Notes: a model not told the origin generated them from the sequence alone. Counted from the stretch's first letter, positions 51,855-62,328 are shown. The stretch: DNA of 64,000 nucleotides from Candidatus Krumholzibacteriia bacterium (GCA_029865265.1 JAOUHG010000002.1:181933-245932); one strand, 5' to 3'. Program-made: numbers and translations.

Positions 51855-53399
51855 TCAGGGGGCTTTTGTGACCGTGCTGAAATCGTTGCCCAGGTACAGG
51901 CTCGGCAACTGGTAGCCGGAAACGCGTTCGGACACCACGTGCAGCGTCGTGGGGAAGTACAGGTACACCCAGGGTGTCCGGGCGTAGATCAGGCTGTCGG
52001 CGGACGCGTAGGCTTGCGCGCGGGCATCGTCGTCCACCGTGCGGCTCGCCGCCACGATGCGCCGATCGACCTCGGGGTCCGAGAAGAAGGCCCGGTTCCC
52101 GCCTCCTCCCGCGTTGCCGGAGTGGAACAACGGAAACAGGAAGTTCTCGGCGTCCGGGTAGTCGCCAAACCAGTCGAGCAGGAACGCGTCCACCTTGCCC
52201 GCGCTTACCGCCTGCTTGAACGCCGACCACTCGCGGCGCACGAGCTTGGCCTCGACGCCCGCCTCGCTCCAGTAGCCCTGGATGGCCTCCGCAATGCGGT
52301 TTCCCTCGGTGCTCTCGCGCTGCCACATCTCGATGGAGAGCCCGTCGGGATACCCGGCCTGCGCGAGCAGGCGGCGCGCCTCCTCACGGTTGTACCCGTA
52401 ACCCGGGCGCTCGCGGTGGCCAGGCAGGCCGGGCGGGATGGAACCGTGTGCGGGCACGCCCTCGCCGGCGGCGAGAACACGGATGATCTCGGGCACGTTG
52501 ACCGCGAGGTTGAGGGCACGGCGCACGCGCTCATCGGTGAAGCGCCGGTTGTTGATCCCCACGTAGAACACGCGCATCTCGTGCCGCCGCAGCACGCGCG
52601 GGGCGGACGCCGGGTCGTCGCGAAAGCGCGCCGCCTCGGCGTCCGGTATCTCCAGAACGTCAATGGTTCCCGATTCGAATTCGGCCACGCGGGTGAACGG
52701 CTCCGGGATGATGCGGTAGCGCACCGCCCGCAGATGGCGCGCGCGCCGCCGATGGTGCGGGTTGGGCTCCAGGACGATGCGGTCGCTCCGCACCCACTCC
52801 GCCACCACCCACGGTCCCGCTCCCACGGGCAATCCGGCCCCGTCCAGGCGCTCGACGTCCACCACCCGCGCCGCGGGCAGCGACAGCATGGAGAGAAACG
52901 GTGCAAACGGCTCGTCGAGTTCGATCACCAGCGTGGAATCGTCGCGGGCGGCGAGCCCGCTGACCGCCGCCGCGCCCTGCTGGAACTCCCGGGCGCCGCG
53001 GATCCGGTCCAGCACCCAGGTGCGCGGCGAAGCAGTGGCGGGATCGAGAACGCGCTGGAAACTCGCCACCACGTCACCGGCGCGCAGCGGCCTGCCGCTG
53101 GAGAAGCGCGCCGAGCCGTCGAGATGGAATACGTAGCGCCGGTCGTCCTCCACCTCCCAGTCGCGCGCGATACCCGCGATGATCTCGCCGCCGGGCGACA
53201 GGCCCACGAGTCCGTCGTAGACCAGCGTACAGATCTCCCCCTCCGCCACGTCGACCGCGAAGGCGGGGTCGAGGCGGTTGGGAGCCGTCTCCAGCGCCAG
53301 TTCCAGCACATCGGGCGCGCTGTGTTCCCGCCCGCAACCCGCCAGCAGGGCGACGGCCAGCATGCCCGCGACGGCGGCGGCGCCGGGGCGGGGGGTCAA
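51855..53399 (-). CDS. Peptide-binding lipoprotein of the second ABC transporter (SBP_bac_5 type)
   Basis: The 514 residues begin with a lipoprotein signal ending at LLAGC (Cys22) and continue as a family-5 peptide-binding protein: ELALETAPNRLDPAFAVDVAEG, LDGSARFSSGRPLRAGDVVASFQRV, PVGAGPWVVAEWVRSDRIVLEPN and ERVRRALNLAVNVPEIIRVL. The start is TTG, overlapping the GWxTD stop as TTGA; the next Met lies too close to the lipobox to leave a signal peptide. It is the second binding protein of this type here and shares only the family pattern with the first. Confidence 0.9.
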   Translation of the reverse strand: MTPRPGAAAVAGMLAVALLAGCGREHSAPDVLELALETAPNRLDPAFAVDVAEGEICTLVYDGLVGLSPGGEIIAGIARDWEVEDDRRYVFHLDGSARFSSGRPLRAGDVVASFQRVLDPATASPRTWVLDRIRGAREFQQGAAAVSGLAARDDSTLVIELDEPFAPFLSMLSLPAARVVDVERLDGAGLPVGAGPWVVAEWVRSDRIVLEPNPHHRRRARHLRAVRYRIIPEPFTRVAEFESGTIDVLEIPDAEAARFRDDPASAPRVLRRHEMRVFYVGINNRRFTDERVRRALNLAVNVPEIIRVLAAGEGVPAHGSIPPGLPGHRERPGYGYNREEARRLLAQAGYPDGLSIEMWQRESTEGNRIAEAIQGYWSEAGVEAKLVRREWSAFKQAVSAGKVDAFLLDWFGDYPDAENFLFPLFHSGNAGGGGNRAFFSDPEVDRRIVAASRTVDDDARAQAYASADSLIYARTPWVYLYFPTTLHVVSERVSGYQLPSLYLGNDFSTVTKAP

Positions 53400-54685
53400 A
53401 GGTCGCCCTCGACCAGCTTGAAGTCGCCCACGCCGAACATGTCGTAGAAGATGAAGGAACGGTTGATGGTGTAGTAGCGCCAGATCTCGTACTCGCCGGT
53501 GGAGCGCTGGTCCATGGCGGTGTCGATCTGTTCCGGCGGGCCGAAGCGGACGTACACGCGGCCCCGGTCGGATCGCCAGCCGGGGCCGAACTGCGAGAAA
53601 TTCTCGATCACGAATTGCAGGCGCAGGATGTACTGCGCCAGCGCCTCGTTGACATCGGTGCTGGGATCCGGGTCGCGCTCGGCCCAGAACCTGGCCCAGG
53701 CGGCGGCGCGTTCCGATTCCGGCGCCTCGCGCAGCGGCTTGATCTCGGCACTGCTCGCAATCAGCCCCAGGATCTCCAGGGTATCGTCGAAGTTCGCCCC
53801 CAGCATGGCGCGGGTGACATCGATGCGAATATCGACGGTCGCGGTGGCGTCGCGGTCCGGGTCGTAGGTGCGCGCGCGCAGGTTCACGTGGTACACCCCG
53901 GGTGACCAGTCGTCGACGTTGAACGCGATGAGGTACTCATCGTCCCTGCCCTGCAGCTGCACGCGCCGCCTGCCGTACAGGATCTGCTGGTCGGAGATGT
54001 CATCGACTTCGTAGAAGATGTCACACGGCACCGGCTCCGGGAGTTCCCCGTCCACGAAGAGCGCAAAGCGCACCGCCGGCTGGCGGTCGAGGCCGGTGAT
54101 CGACGCGGTGGCGGACACCGTCTCCGCGGAGAGATCCTGGCCGGCCTCCGACCAGGGCCGCATGCCGGCACGGTAGTCCAGCGGCACCGCCAGCACCGCC
54201 GGCGTGCCGAACGCAATTCCGGAGGCGAGGAAATCGGGCACGCGCAGATCCACCGAACGCTGCATGCCGATCTGGGTGTTGGCCACCCTCAGGGTGGCCT
54301 CGATGTGGTACTCGCCCGGGGGCAGATTGAACTCCCGCCACGTACGCGATTTCTGGTCGCGGCGGCGGGTTTCCTCGTAGGTCTTGACGGTGGCGAAACC
54401 GTGCAGCACGTAGGTGTTGGGGTGCGGCGGGTCGTCCGCCTTGTTTATGATGGAAATGTATGCCTGATAGCGGGTCTCGAAAAACCCCTCCTGCTTGAAG
54501 AACACCAGCGACCGAAACGGTACTTCGACGGTGATACGCGTGGCCGGCACCCGGCTGGAGTCGAGGAACGCGTTGGCGAAAAGTCCGAAGCCGCCCTGGG
54601 CCCGGGCCGGCGCGCCGGACAGCGTCCCCCCGGCGCAGAGCGCGAGAAGGACCAGGCAGCGGAGGGATTGCATGCGCAGGTTCAT
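53396..54685 (-). CDS. GWxTD domain protein, exported
   Basis: The 429 residues have a signal peptide, a central region with beta-rich segments and a C-terminal GWxTD domain. That domain is marked by FGPGWRSDRGRVYVRFGPPEQID and YEIWRYYTI (the fourth position is Ser, not Thr). GWxTD proteins occur in Acidobacteria, Gemmatimonadota and FCB-type lineages and have no known function; an envelope role is assumed. It overlaps the peptide-binding-protein gene by four bases, which is unusual, and is the first gene of that run. A Met five codons later is an alternative start. Confidence 0.85.
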   Translation of the reverse strand: MNLRMQSLRCLVLLALCAGGTLSGAPARAQGGFGLFANAFLDSSRVPATRITVEVPFRSLVFFKQEGFFETRYQAYISIINKADDPPHPNTYVLHGFATVKTYEETRRRDQKSRTWREFNLPPGEYHIEATLRVANTQIGMQRSVDLRVPDFLASGIAFGTPAVLAVPLDYRAGMRPWSEAGQDLSAETVSATASITGLDRQPAVRFALFVDGELPEPVPCDIFYEVDDISDQQILYGRRRVQLQGRDDEYLIAFNVDDWSPGVYHVNLRARTYDPDRDATATVDIRIDVTRAMLGANFDDTLEILGLIASSAEIKPLREAPESERAAAWARFWAERDPDPSTDVNEALAQYILRLQFVIENFSQFGPGWRSDRGRVYVRFGPPEQIDTAMDQRSTGEYEIWRYYTINRSFIFYDMFGVGDFKLVEGDL

Positions 54686-54752
54686 GGGTGGTTACGCAAC
54701 GAGATTGCTGCGAGGAACTTAGAATACCCCGCGCCGGGCGGCAAGGACGAAC

Positions 54753-56003
54753 CTACTCGTAGCGCAGCGCGTTCACCGGATCCATGTCGCCCGCGCGGCG
54801 GGCAGGATAGAGGCCGAAACCGATCCCGACCATGATGGAAAACACCAGCGAAACCACCAGCCACGGCACCGACAGCATGAACGGGAAGTGGATGAGGCGC
54901 GAGACCAGGTAGGCGAGGCCCGTCCCCGCCACCACCCCGATGACACCGCCGATGCCGGTCAGCGTGCCCGCCTCCACCAGGAACTGCAGCATGATATCCC
55001 CGCGCCCGGCTCCGATGGCACGGCGCACGCCGATCTCGCGAGTGCGCTCGGTGACGGAGATGAGCATGATGTTCATGACCCCGATGCCACCCACCAGCAA
55101 CCCGATGGACGCGATGATGGTGAGTACGATGCCGATGGGCACCGTTACGCGCTTGACCAGGTCGACGAATGACTCGCTGGTCTGAACATCGAAGTTGTTG
55201 TCTTCGCCGGGCCGCAACCCGCGACGCACCCGCAGCGCGTGCGTCACCTCCTCCACACCGCGCTGCAGGGCGATGCCCTCGCGCACGGTGGCTCCCAGCG
55301 TGATCCAGTCCCCCTCGCGCTGCATGTCCTTTCCGTAGGTGGTGTGCGGGATGGTCACGAAATTGTCCGACCAGGAGCCGAAAATGTGATTGCGCGACTT
55401 GAGCGTGCCCACCACCTCGTACTTCTCGCCGTTGATCACCACAAACTCTCCGATGGGATTGCGCACGCCAAACAGATCCTCGGCCGGTCCCGCCGCGAGC
55501 ACGATCACGCGCTCCTTGAAGCGAACCTCGTTGGCGGTGTAGAAGCGTCCCCGCTCGATGGCCAGCGTGAAAATCTCCATCAGCGTCTCCGCGGCGCCGA
55601 GAACCGTGGTGGGCGGGGTCTTCTCCGCGCCGTAGCGAACCACGAAGTTACCCTGCGACTCGGCGAACAGGCTCACCCGGTCGAGGCTCGGGCACATGCG
55701 GCCCAGGGCCTCGGCGTCGTCGCTCGTGAAATCGGGGCGGCGCGCCAGTTCCTCGGCGTTCTCGCCCGCGACCAGCAGGTCGAACTTCTGCGCGTAAACG
55801 TAGGGACGGTTGGCGGACGTCATGTCGCGGTAGATCTTGCTGGTCAGGCCGTTGAGTACCGTCACCATCATCAGCACGGTGGCGATGCCAATGGCGACCC
55901 CGAGAATAAGCAACCCCGTGCGCAGGCGATGGGCGCGGATGACGTCGAACGCCTGCAGAAAGTTCTCGCGCCAGAGTGAGTTTCGGGAGGGACGGGTCTG
56001 CAT
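54753..56003 (-). CDS. MacB-like ABC transporter permease (FtsX domain), copy B
   Basis: The 416 residues show an N-terminal helix (LRTGLLILGVAIGIATVLMMVTVLNGL), a large periplasmic MacB domain (about 45-265) and three C-terminal FtsX helices with the NIMLISVTERTREIGVRRAIGA segment. The protein lacks its own ATPase domain, which is encoded three genes upstream. MacB-type transporters push proteins, lipids or small molecules towards a TolC channel by mechanotransmission. It follows copy A by three bases. Confidence 0.93.
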   Translation of the reverse strand: MQTRPSRNSLWRENFLQAFDVIRAHRLRTGLLILGVAIGIATVLMMVTVLNGLTSKIYRDMTSANRPYVYAQKFDLLVAGENAEELARRPDFTSDDAEALGRMCPSLDRVSLFAESQGNFVVRYGAEKTPPTTVLGAAETLMEIFTLAIERGRFYTANEVRFKERVIVLAAGPAEDLFGVRNPIGEFVVINGEKYEVVGTLKSRNHIFGSWSDNFVTIPHTTYGKDMQREGDWITLGATVREGIALQRGVEEVTHALRVRRGLRPGEDNNFDVQTSESFVDLVKRVTVPIGIVLTIIASIGLLVGGIGVMNIMLISVTERTREIGVRRAIGAGRGDIMLQFLVEAGTLTGIGGVIGVVAGTGLAYLVSRLIHFPFMLSVPWLVVSLVFSIMVGIGFGLYPARRAGDMDPVNALRYE

Positions 56004-56006
56004 GCC

Positions 56007-57248
56007 CTACTCCGTGCGCAGCGCGTCCACCGGATCCAGGCGCGCGGCCTTGATGGCCGGATAGGTGCCAAAGACGAGCCCCAGCAGGATGGTGACCACC
56101 AGGGCCAGCACCACGATGGCCGCATTCACCACGTAGGGCAGCACCGAAAACGCCGACACCGCGGCCGCGATCAGGAAACCGATCGACATGCCGAGCACAC
56201 CGCCGATGACCGAGAGGGTGGCGGACTCGACCAGGAACTGCCACACGATGGCGCGGCGATTGGCGCCCACCGCCTTGCGAATGCCGATTTCCCGCGTGCG
56301 CTCCGCCACCGAAACCACCATGGTGTTCATGAGCACGATCCCGCCCACCAGCATGGAAATGCCCACCAACGCCACCAGCGCCATCATCACGCCGCGGCTG
56401 ATGTTCTTCCACAGGTCGATCAGCTGTTCGCTGGTGGAAACGGAAAAATCGTTCTCCTCGCGTGGACGCAGGTTGTGGCGGATGCGCATCGCCACCGTGG
56501 CCTCCTCGATGGCGGCGTCCATGGAGCGGATATCCCGCGCCGCCACGTGGATTTCCAGCGACTGCCCCGCGCCGAAGAGTTTGCGGTGTGCGCCCACTGG
56601 AATCAGGGCAAAGCGATCGCGGCTCGAACCCAGCACCGAACCGCGGCGTGCGGCCACGCCCACCACCTTGAAGTGGCGGTTGCCGATGAGAATGGTGGTC
56701 CCGATGGCGTCGCGGGGCGCGAGCAGCGCCTCGTACACGTCCCAGCCGATCACCACCACCGAGGCGTTCTCGCGGTCCTCGATGCGGGTGAGATGGCGCC
56801 CGGCGTGGAGGGGGATGTTCTCGATGAATGGATACACCGCGTCGCGGCCCTCCACCTCCATGTCCACCGACTTGCCCAGCGCCGAAATGCGCGCCCGGCC
56901 GGATGCATACGCGCTCACGTACTCTGAGAGCTGTAGCGAGCCGCGCAGCGCACTCACGTCTTCGCGCGTGATCTGCGGGTTCAATATCAGCTTGTCGATG
57001 AAGTCCTCGAAGTCGGTGATCGCGTCGAAGAAATCCACGCGCACGATCTTGAAGCGGTTGCTACCCTCGGACGCGACCTCCTGGCGCATGTACAGGTCTA
57101 TACCACCGAGCAACGACACCACCGCGATGACCGACATGATGCCCACGATGTTGCCGAGCAGGGTGAGCAGGGTGCGGAGCTTGTTGCCCAGCAACGCGGC
57201 GAATGCGATGCGCACACCCTCGAGCGAGACTCTGATCGAGGCGCGCAC
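56007..57248 (-). CDS. MacB-like ABC transporter permease (FtsX domain), copy A
   Basis: The 413 residues have the same MacB/FtsX layout as the next gene: first helix (NKLRTLLTLLGNIVGIMSVIAVVSLLGG), a periplasmic domain, and C-terminal helices with MNTMVVSVAERTREIGIRKAVGANR. The start is GTG with GGAGG ten bases upstream, eight bases after the adaptor gene. The two copies differ throughout, so they probably form a heterodimer sharing one ATPase; that is inference. Confidence 0.93.
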   Translation of the reverse strand: MRASIRVSLEGVRIAFAALLGNKLRTLLTLLGNIVGIMSVIAVVSLLGGIDLYMRQEVASEGSNRFKIVRVDFFDAITDFEDFIDKLILNPQITREDVSALRGSLQLSEYVSAYASGRARISALGKSVDMEVEGRDAVYPFIENIPLHAGRHLTRIEDRENASVVVIGWDVYEALLAPRDAIGTTILIGNRHFKVVGVAARRGSVLGSSRDRFALIPVGAHRKLFGAGQSLEIHVAARDIRSMDAAIEEATVAMRIRHNLRPREENDFSVSTSEQLIDLWKNISRGVMMALVALVGISMLVGGIVLMNTMVVSVAERTREIGIRKAVGANRRAIVWQFLVESATLSVIGGVLGMSIGFLIAAAVSAFSVLPYVVNAAIVVLALVVTILLGLVFGTYPAIKAARLDPVDALRTE

Positions 57249-57255
57249 GGCCAGA

Positions 57256-58520
57256 TCACCTCCGCGTGCGGTCCTTCTGAACCTTCACCCGCGAGCGGTC
57301 CACGAGGTCGCTGATGGTCTTGAAGGGCCCGGAGACCACCGTGGCCCCTTCCTGCAGTCCGCCCTGCACCTCGAAGTGGCTCTGGCCGGCGATCCCGACG
57401 CGCACCTCGCGGAAGGTGGCGATTCCGTTCTCCACCACGAACACGCCCTCGATGTCGCGGCGCGCCTCCTCAGCGCCGGTCACGCTGGAGTCCGCCGCCG
57501 GTGCGCCGTTCCCGCCCCGGCCGCGCCGGCGCTCACGGTCCAGTCGCTCCTGGTCCCGCACGGTGAGGCACTGGATGGGAATGGCCAGCGCGTCGTCCAC
57601 GTGTGCCACGGTGATGTCGACCGACGCCGAGAGGCCGGGGCGCACGTCGGGTATCGAGTCCCTGATGGCGACCACCACCTTGAAGTCGACCGACTCCTGA
57701 CCCATGCCCACCTGGGCACGAATGGCGCTGTTGCCGACCTCGGTGACCACACCGTGGTAGGTGGTGTCCGGGTGCGCGTCCAGCCGCACCTCCGCCGCCT
57801 GCCCGGTGCGCACCAGCACCACCTCGGTTTCGTCCACACGTACCTCGGCCTCGATCTCGGAGAGGTCCGCGATGGTAAGCAGCACGGTACCGGGATTGTT
57901 GAGGGTTCCCATGATGGCGCTCTCACCCTCTTCCACGTTCAAGGCCGTGATCACGCCCGACATTTCCGCGGTGATGTGCACGTTACGCAATTCGTGGGTC
58001 GCCTTGCGCAGGTTGGCCTCCGCCTGGGCCAGCGTCTCGGTCGCGTTGCGCTGGCGGGCCTGTGCCACCTCCAGGGTCGAGGTGGCGGTCTTGAACTCGC
58101 CGTCGGACATGAAGCCCTTCTCGTGCAGCTGCTGCGCGCGCTCGTAGTCGTCCTGCGCCTTGGTGAGCGACGCCTTCTCCATGTCCAGCGCCGCCCGCGC
58201 GCCTCGCACCGCCGCCGTCAACTGGTCGACCGCAGACTCGTACGGCTCGGCATCGATCTCCAGCAGGAAGTCCCCCTTCCTGACGCGGTCCCCTTCCTTC
58301 ACCGCCAGCCGGGTCACCTTGCCGATGGCGTTGGCGCTCACATTGACCCGCCGTCGCGGGTGGATCTCTCCGGACGCGGTAATCACGCGCGAGATGTCGC
58401 GCCGCCCCACCTCCGTCACCTGCACCTCCACCGCGGAACCGCGCGAGCGGAGGTTCACACCCACCAGCACCGCCAGTACCACCGCACCACCAGCCACCAG
58501 CAGAACCTTGCGCCGCCGCG

Positions 58521-58524
<4 letters not shown>
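57256..58524 (-). CDS. Membrane-fusion adaptor protein, MacA/HlyD type
   Basis: The 422 residues have one N-terminal helix ([19 protein letters not shown]), a lipoyl-type beta domain ([50 protein letters not shown] in part) and a coiled-coil hairpin (about 75-165, Ala/Glu/Leu-rich). A beta-barrel and membrane-proximal domain ends the protein. It bridges the inner-membrane transporter and the TolC channel. The start is GTG overlapping the ATPase stop as GTGA. A Glu/Arg-rich insert ([15 protein letters not shown]) near residue 335 is unusual. Confidence 0.93.
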
Positions 58525-59228
<704 letters not shown>

Positions 59229-59304
59229 TTGCGCAGCATAACACGGACGGGCGGCGCGCAGCAAAGCGCACCGCCCGTTTCCGCAGGGAGTCTGTGCTCT
59301 CCGC

Positions 59305-60633
59305 CTAGTGGCTGGTGACCGTCCGGCCCGTGGCGCGCTGCAGATCGGCACGGTTGATGAGATAGTCGACGCGCGCGTCGATCAGCGACGCCTGCGCGGA
59401 GGTGAGCGACGCGCTGGCCTCGATGGTCTCGAGAATGGTTCCCGCACCCACGCGGTAGCGTTCCTGCGCCAGGCGGTTGTTCTCCTCCGCGGCCGCCACC
59501 GTCTCCGTGGCCAGGTCCAGTCGCTGGCGCGCCTGGTCCAGGTTGAGCATGATCTGTTTCACGTCCAGCACCGCGTCGATCTTGGCCTGCTGCAGGTTGT
59601 ACTCGGCAATCCGGTACTGCGCCTTGGCGTCCTGAATGGCCGAGCGGGACTGGAAGCGGTCGAAGATGTTCCAACTGAAGAACACGCCGATCGACCACAC
59701 GTAGTCGCGTTTGAACACGGCGCCATCCGACGGGAAGGTCCGGTCGTTCCAGCTGTAATTGAAGGACGCGTCGAGGGTCGGGTAGCGCCCCTTCTTGGCC
59801 ACCGACAACCCCGCGTCCGCCGCCTCGATGCGCTCGCGGCCCGCCAGCAGGTCGGAGCGGTGCTGGAACATGTGCTCGACTTCCCGGCTGAAATCAAAGT
59901 CCGCGGGCGAGAAATCGATGGACTCGTCGACCTCGATGACCGACTCCTGCGGAATATTCAGGCGGGATTTGAGCCGCGCGGCCGCGATGGCCTCCGCGTT
60001 CTGCACGGTGAGCAGCTGCAGTTGGCTGTTGCCCTGGTCGACGCGCGCCTGCAGATAATCCGCCTTGGTGCGCGAGCCGATCTTGTAGAATGCCTCCACC
60101 TGCTCGAGGTTGCGCGTCTTGGCCTCGAGATCGGCTTCCTGCACCTTGAACAGCCGGCGCTGGCGCACCAGGTCGTAGTACTCGCGGATGACGATGGCGC
60201 GAATGAAGTCACGCGTGTACTCGAGTTCGTAGGCCGCCGCGTCCGCACCCCGCTGGGACTGGTTGAGACCGTTGATGTTGGCGCCCCAGTCAAACAGGCG
60301 CATCTGACTCTGCAGTCCGAAGGTGTAAGCCTCGTAGTCGAATCCCAGCGGCTGGATGGGACGGCCCTGTGCGTCCACGAACACGCCGGTGGACGGGCCC
60401 GCAAAGCTGTGTCCGGCCCACGCGCTCATGCTCAGGTTGGGCATGAACTGCGCATAACTCCGCACCACGCCGCCGCGGGCGGTGCGCAGCTGCTCGGTGG
60501 AGATTCCCACGTTCGTCGACGTCTCGAGCGCGAGCGCGATGCAGCGCTCGAGGTCGTAGGTCTCGGCACGCGCGCCCGAAACCAGGGCGCACACGATCAG
60601 AATCTGGGCAGCCATCGCCCGGCGAACGTTCAT
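59305..60633 (-). CDS. TolC-type outer-membrane efflux protein
   Basis: The 442 residues begin with a signal peptide and contain the two repeated OEP domains of TolC-like channels, rich in coiled-coil helices. Examples are [26 protein letters not shown]-free [19 protein letters not shown] and the second-half [36 protein letters not shown] in part. It makes the trimeric pore through the outer membrane for the MacAB-like exporter downstream. A GGAAGGTG ribosome site lies upstream of the ATG. A perfect TATAAT lies about 100 bases upstream. Confidence 0.93.
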   Translation of the reverse strand: MNVRRAMAAQILIVCALVSGARAETYDLERCIALALETSTNVGISTEQLRTARGGVVRSYAQFMPNLSMSAWAGHSFAGPSTGVFVDAQGRPIQPLGFDYEAYTFGLQSQMRLFDWGANINGLNQSQRGADAAAYELEYTRDFIRAIVIREYYDLVRQRRLFKVQEADLEAKTRNLEQVEAFYKIGSRTKADYLQARVDQGNSQLQLLTVQNAEAIAAARLKSRLNIPQESVIEVDESIDFSPADFDFSREVEHMFQHRSDLLAGRERIEAADAGLSVAKKGRYPTLDASFNYSWNDRTFPSDGAVFKRDYVWSIGVFFSWNIFDRFQSRSAIQDAKAQYRIAEYNLQQAKIDAVLDVKQIMLNLDQARQRLDLATETVAAAEENNRLAQERYRVGAGTILETIEASASLTSAQASLIDARVDYLINRADLQRATGRTVTSH

Positions 60634-60736
60634 CTGGTCACCTTCCGGTCTGGCATGGAATAGAGAGAGTTTCGATATCCCGCCCGTCGCAGCGAGTTAT
60701 GCGGGTACTACGAACGGGTGGCTCGAATGTTCCGGC

Positions 60737-60742
60737 ATTATA
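60737..60742 (-). promoter_or_regulatory. TATAAT -10 element upstream of the TolC-type gene
   Basis: A perfect TATAAT on the minus strand would give a transcript start near 60730 and a leader of about 97 bases. No -35 at a 16-18 base spacing resembles the consensus, so an activator or another sigma factor may be involved. Confidence 0.35.
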
Positions 60743-60831
60743 CCCGGATCGGGGCGCCGCGGGGAGAGAAAGGGGACGCCCCGGCAGCGGCCGGACCGTC
60801 CCCCCTGCGGGGCGGAGGAGAACGTGCTCCG

Positions 60832-61476
60832 CTACCGCAATTCGAACGCGAAGGGGATGGTCACGTGCGTCGGGACCGCGACGCCGCGCTGCCGGGCGGG
60901 CTCGAAACGGCACGCACGGGCTGCGGCCAGCGCGGATTCCTCCATCTGCGGCGTGGCGCTGGCCTCCAGCACCACCGCCTCGGTCACCCGGCCGCGCGCA
61001 TCCACCCGCACGCGCACCAGCACGCGCCCCTCGATCCCGGCCTCGCGGGCCAGCCGCGGATAGCGGGGCGGCACGAATTCGACCAGCACCGGCTCCGTGA
61101 AGAAGGCCAGGAACACCCCTGCCGACGGGTCCGCCGAGCGCGGGGCAACCCGAATGTCGGCCGGCGGCGCGGGCGGCGCAGGTTCCGGCGCGGTCACGGG
61201 CCGCTCCGGATCGGCGTGATGCGGGCCCGGGCGCGGCGGGAGCGGCTCTTCGGGAAAAGCGGCGAACGACGGCGGGGGCTCGCCGACGTCGATCACGAGC
61301 GGGATTTCCTCGGCCGGCAGACGGAACGGTGTTACCGAGATGGCGGGGACGAAGACGAACGCGAGCACGTGGGCGGCCACGGCCGCGGCCAGCGCCGCGC
61401 GCAGCGACGCACGGTACCGGCCCTTGAATTCATCGTTAGCGGTGGCAACGGGGCGGGAAATAGACGCTGCCGTCAT
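60832..61476 (-). CDS. TonB family energy transducer (second copy)
   Basis: The 214 residues have one N-terminal helix (about 30-50; AALAAAVAAHVLAFVFVPAI), a Pro/Glu/Ala-rich linker (about 75-125) and a TonB C-terminal domain. That domain reads VEFVPPRYPRLAREAGIEGRVLVRVRVDARGRVTEAVVLEAS, shown in part, and ends MEESALAAARACRFEPARQRGV. It lies downstream of the exbB-exbD-exbD-tonB unit beyond a terminator and has its own AGGGAGG site. It may deliver force to a different set of outer-membrane receptors. Confidence 0.92.
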   Translation of the reverse strand: MTAASISRPVATANDEFKGRYRASLRAALAAAVAAHVLAFVFVPAISVTPFRLPAEEIPLVIDVGEPPPSFAAFPEEPLPPRPGPHHADPERPVTAPEPAPPAPPADIRVAPRSADPSAGVFLAFFTEPVLVEFVPPRYPRLAREAGIEGRVLVRVRVDARGRVTEAVVLEASATPQMEESALAAARACRFEPARQRGVAVPTHVTIPFAFELR

Positions 61477-61582
61477 CGGCGAACCTCCCTGTTTCGCCCC
61501 GGGGCGATGGGCGGGTTACGATGATGCGACGGGCGTTCTCGTGGTGGGCCGGGAGCGCGTCCCTAGGACGAATCAAACATCG

Positions 61583-61594
61583 CGCATGCATGCG
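61583..61594. repeat. Perfect 12-base palindrome CGCATGCATGCG
   Basis: The perfect palindrome lies between the terminator of the tonB unit and the second tonB gene, about 110 bases before its ATG. It could be an operator for a dimeric regulator; nothing else supports this. Confidence 0.3.
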
Positions 61595-61614
61595 TCGCCG
61601 GCAAGGGGCACCAC

Positions 61615-61644
61615 AAAAAAAAACCGCGGTCGCAACGACCGCGG
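61615..61644 (-). terminator. Rho-independent terminator of the exbB-exbD-exbD-tonB unit
   Basis: On the minus strand a nine-base stem CCGCGGTCG/CGACCGCGG (61636-61644 with 61624-61632) with a three-base loop is followed by nine T. It lies 28 bases after the first tonB stop. Confidence 0.94.
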
Positions 61645-61671
61645 GCCGATGGGAAGCCCGTCAACGATGGC

Positions 61672-62328
61672 TTAGCGGAGCTTGAACTGGAACGGAATCA
61701 TCACGTGCGCCTTCACGGGCACCGTGCGCTGCTTGGCGGGCCGGAAACGGCACTTCAGCGCGGCCTGCACCGCCGCCTGGTCCATGGCCGGCGTCACGTC
61801 GGACTGCAGCACCGTCGCGTCCAGCACCTTGCCCTCCTCGGAGACCAGCACGCGGATGGCAACCGTCCCCTCGATACCCGCCTCACGCGCCAGCGGCGGA
61901 TACTCGGGCGAGGAATAGTCGATCAACTGGGGCGGCTCGTCAAAGGCGAGAAAAATCCCAGTATCGCCGCCACCACTGGGCGGGGGCGGAGGCGGCATGT
62001 CCTCGAAGTTCTCGAAGGTGGTTTCCGCGACCTCGTCGGTCGCCTCGGCGTCATCCTCGGCGGCCTGCACCGCGACGGGCGGCGGGGGCACGTCGGGAGG
62101 CGGGGGCGGCAGGTCGATCTGGTCGGGGATGTCCACCACTTCGAACTGCTCTTCCTTGAGCTTGTAGGGCGTGATGGTGAACTGCGGCGTGAATACGAAG
62201 GCCGTAAAGTGCAGCACAACCGCGATCACGAAGGCCCAGCGGATGAACTTCGCATACTTCGCCTTGAACTCCGCGTTGGCGGTATCGTGGAGCAGGCGGC
62301 TGTCCGGGGTCACGGCGGCGGTGCTCAT
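61672..62328 (-). CDS. TonB family energy transducer (first copy)
   Basis: The 218 residues have one N-terminal helix (about 27-48; IRWAFVIAVVLHFTAFVFTP), an acidic Pro-rich linker (about 68-120; DLPPPPPDVPPPPVAVQ) and a TonB C-terminal domain (YPPLAREAGIEGTVAIRVLVSEEGKVLD, ALKCRFRPAKQRTVPV). It is coupled to the second exbD by an ATGA overlap and ends before a strong terminator. It would drive TonB-dependent outer-membrane receptors, none of which are in this window. Confidence 0.94.
   Translation of the reverse strand: MSTAAVTPDSRLLHDTANAEFKAKYAKFIRWAFVIAVVLHFTAFVFTPQFTITPYKLKEEQFEVVDIPDQIDLPPPPPDVPPPPVAVQAAEDDAEATDEVAETTFENFEDMPPPPPPSGGGDTGIFLAFDEPPQLIDYSSPEYPPLAREAGIEGTVAIRVLVSEEGKVLDATVLQSDVTPAMDQAAVQAALKCRFRPAKQRTVPVKAHVMIPFQFKLR

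Noticed and set aside
50853..53447. Open frame of over 860 codons on the plus strand, opposite the peptide-transporter genes
   Set aside because: It lies antisense to three clear genes with conserved motifs, is rich in His, Arg and Gly from reversed high-GC codons, and resembles no protein. Similar antisense frames (538-1731, 3613-5211, 16559-18163, 56188-58653) were rejected for the same reason.
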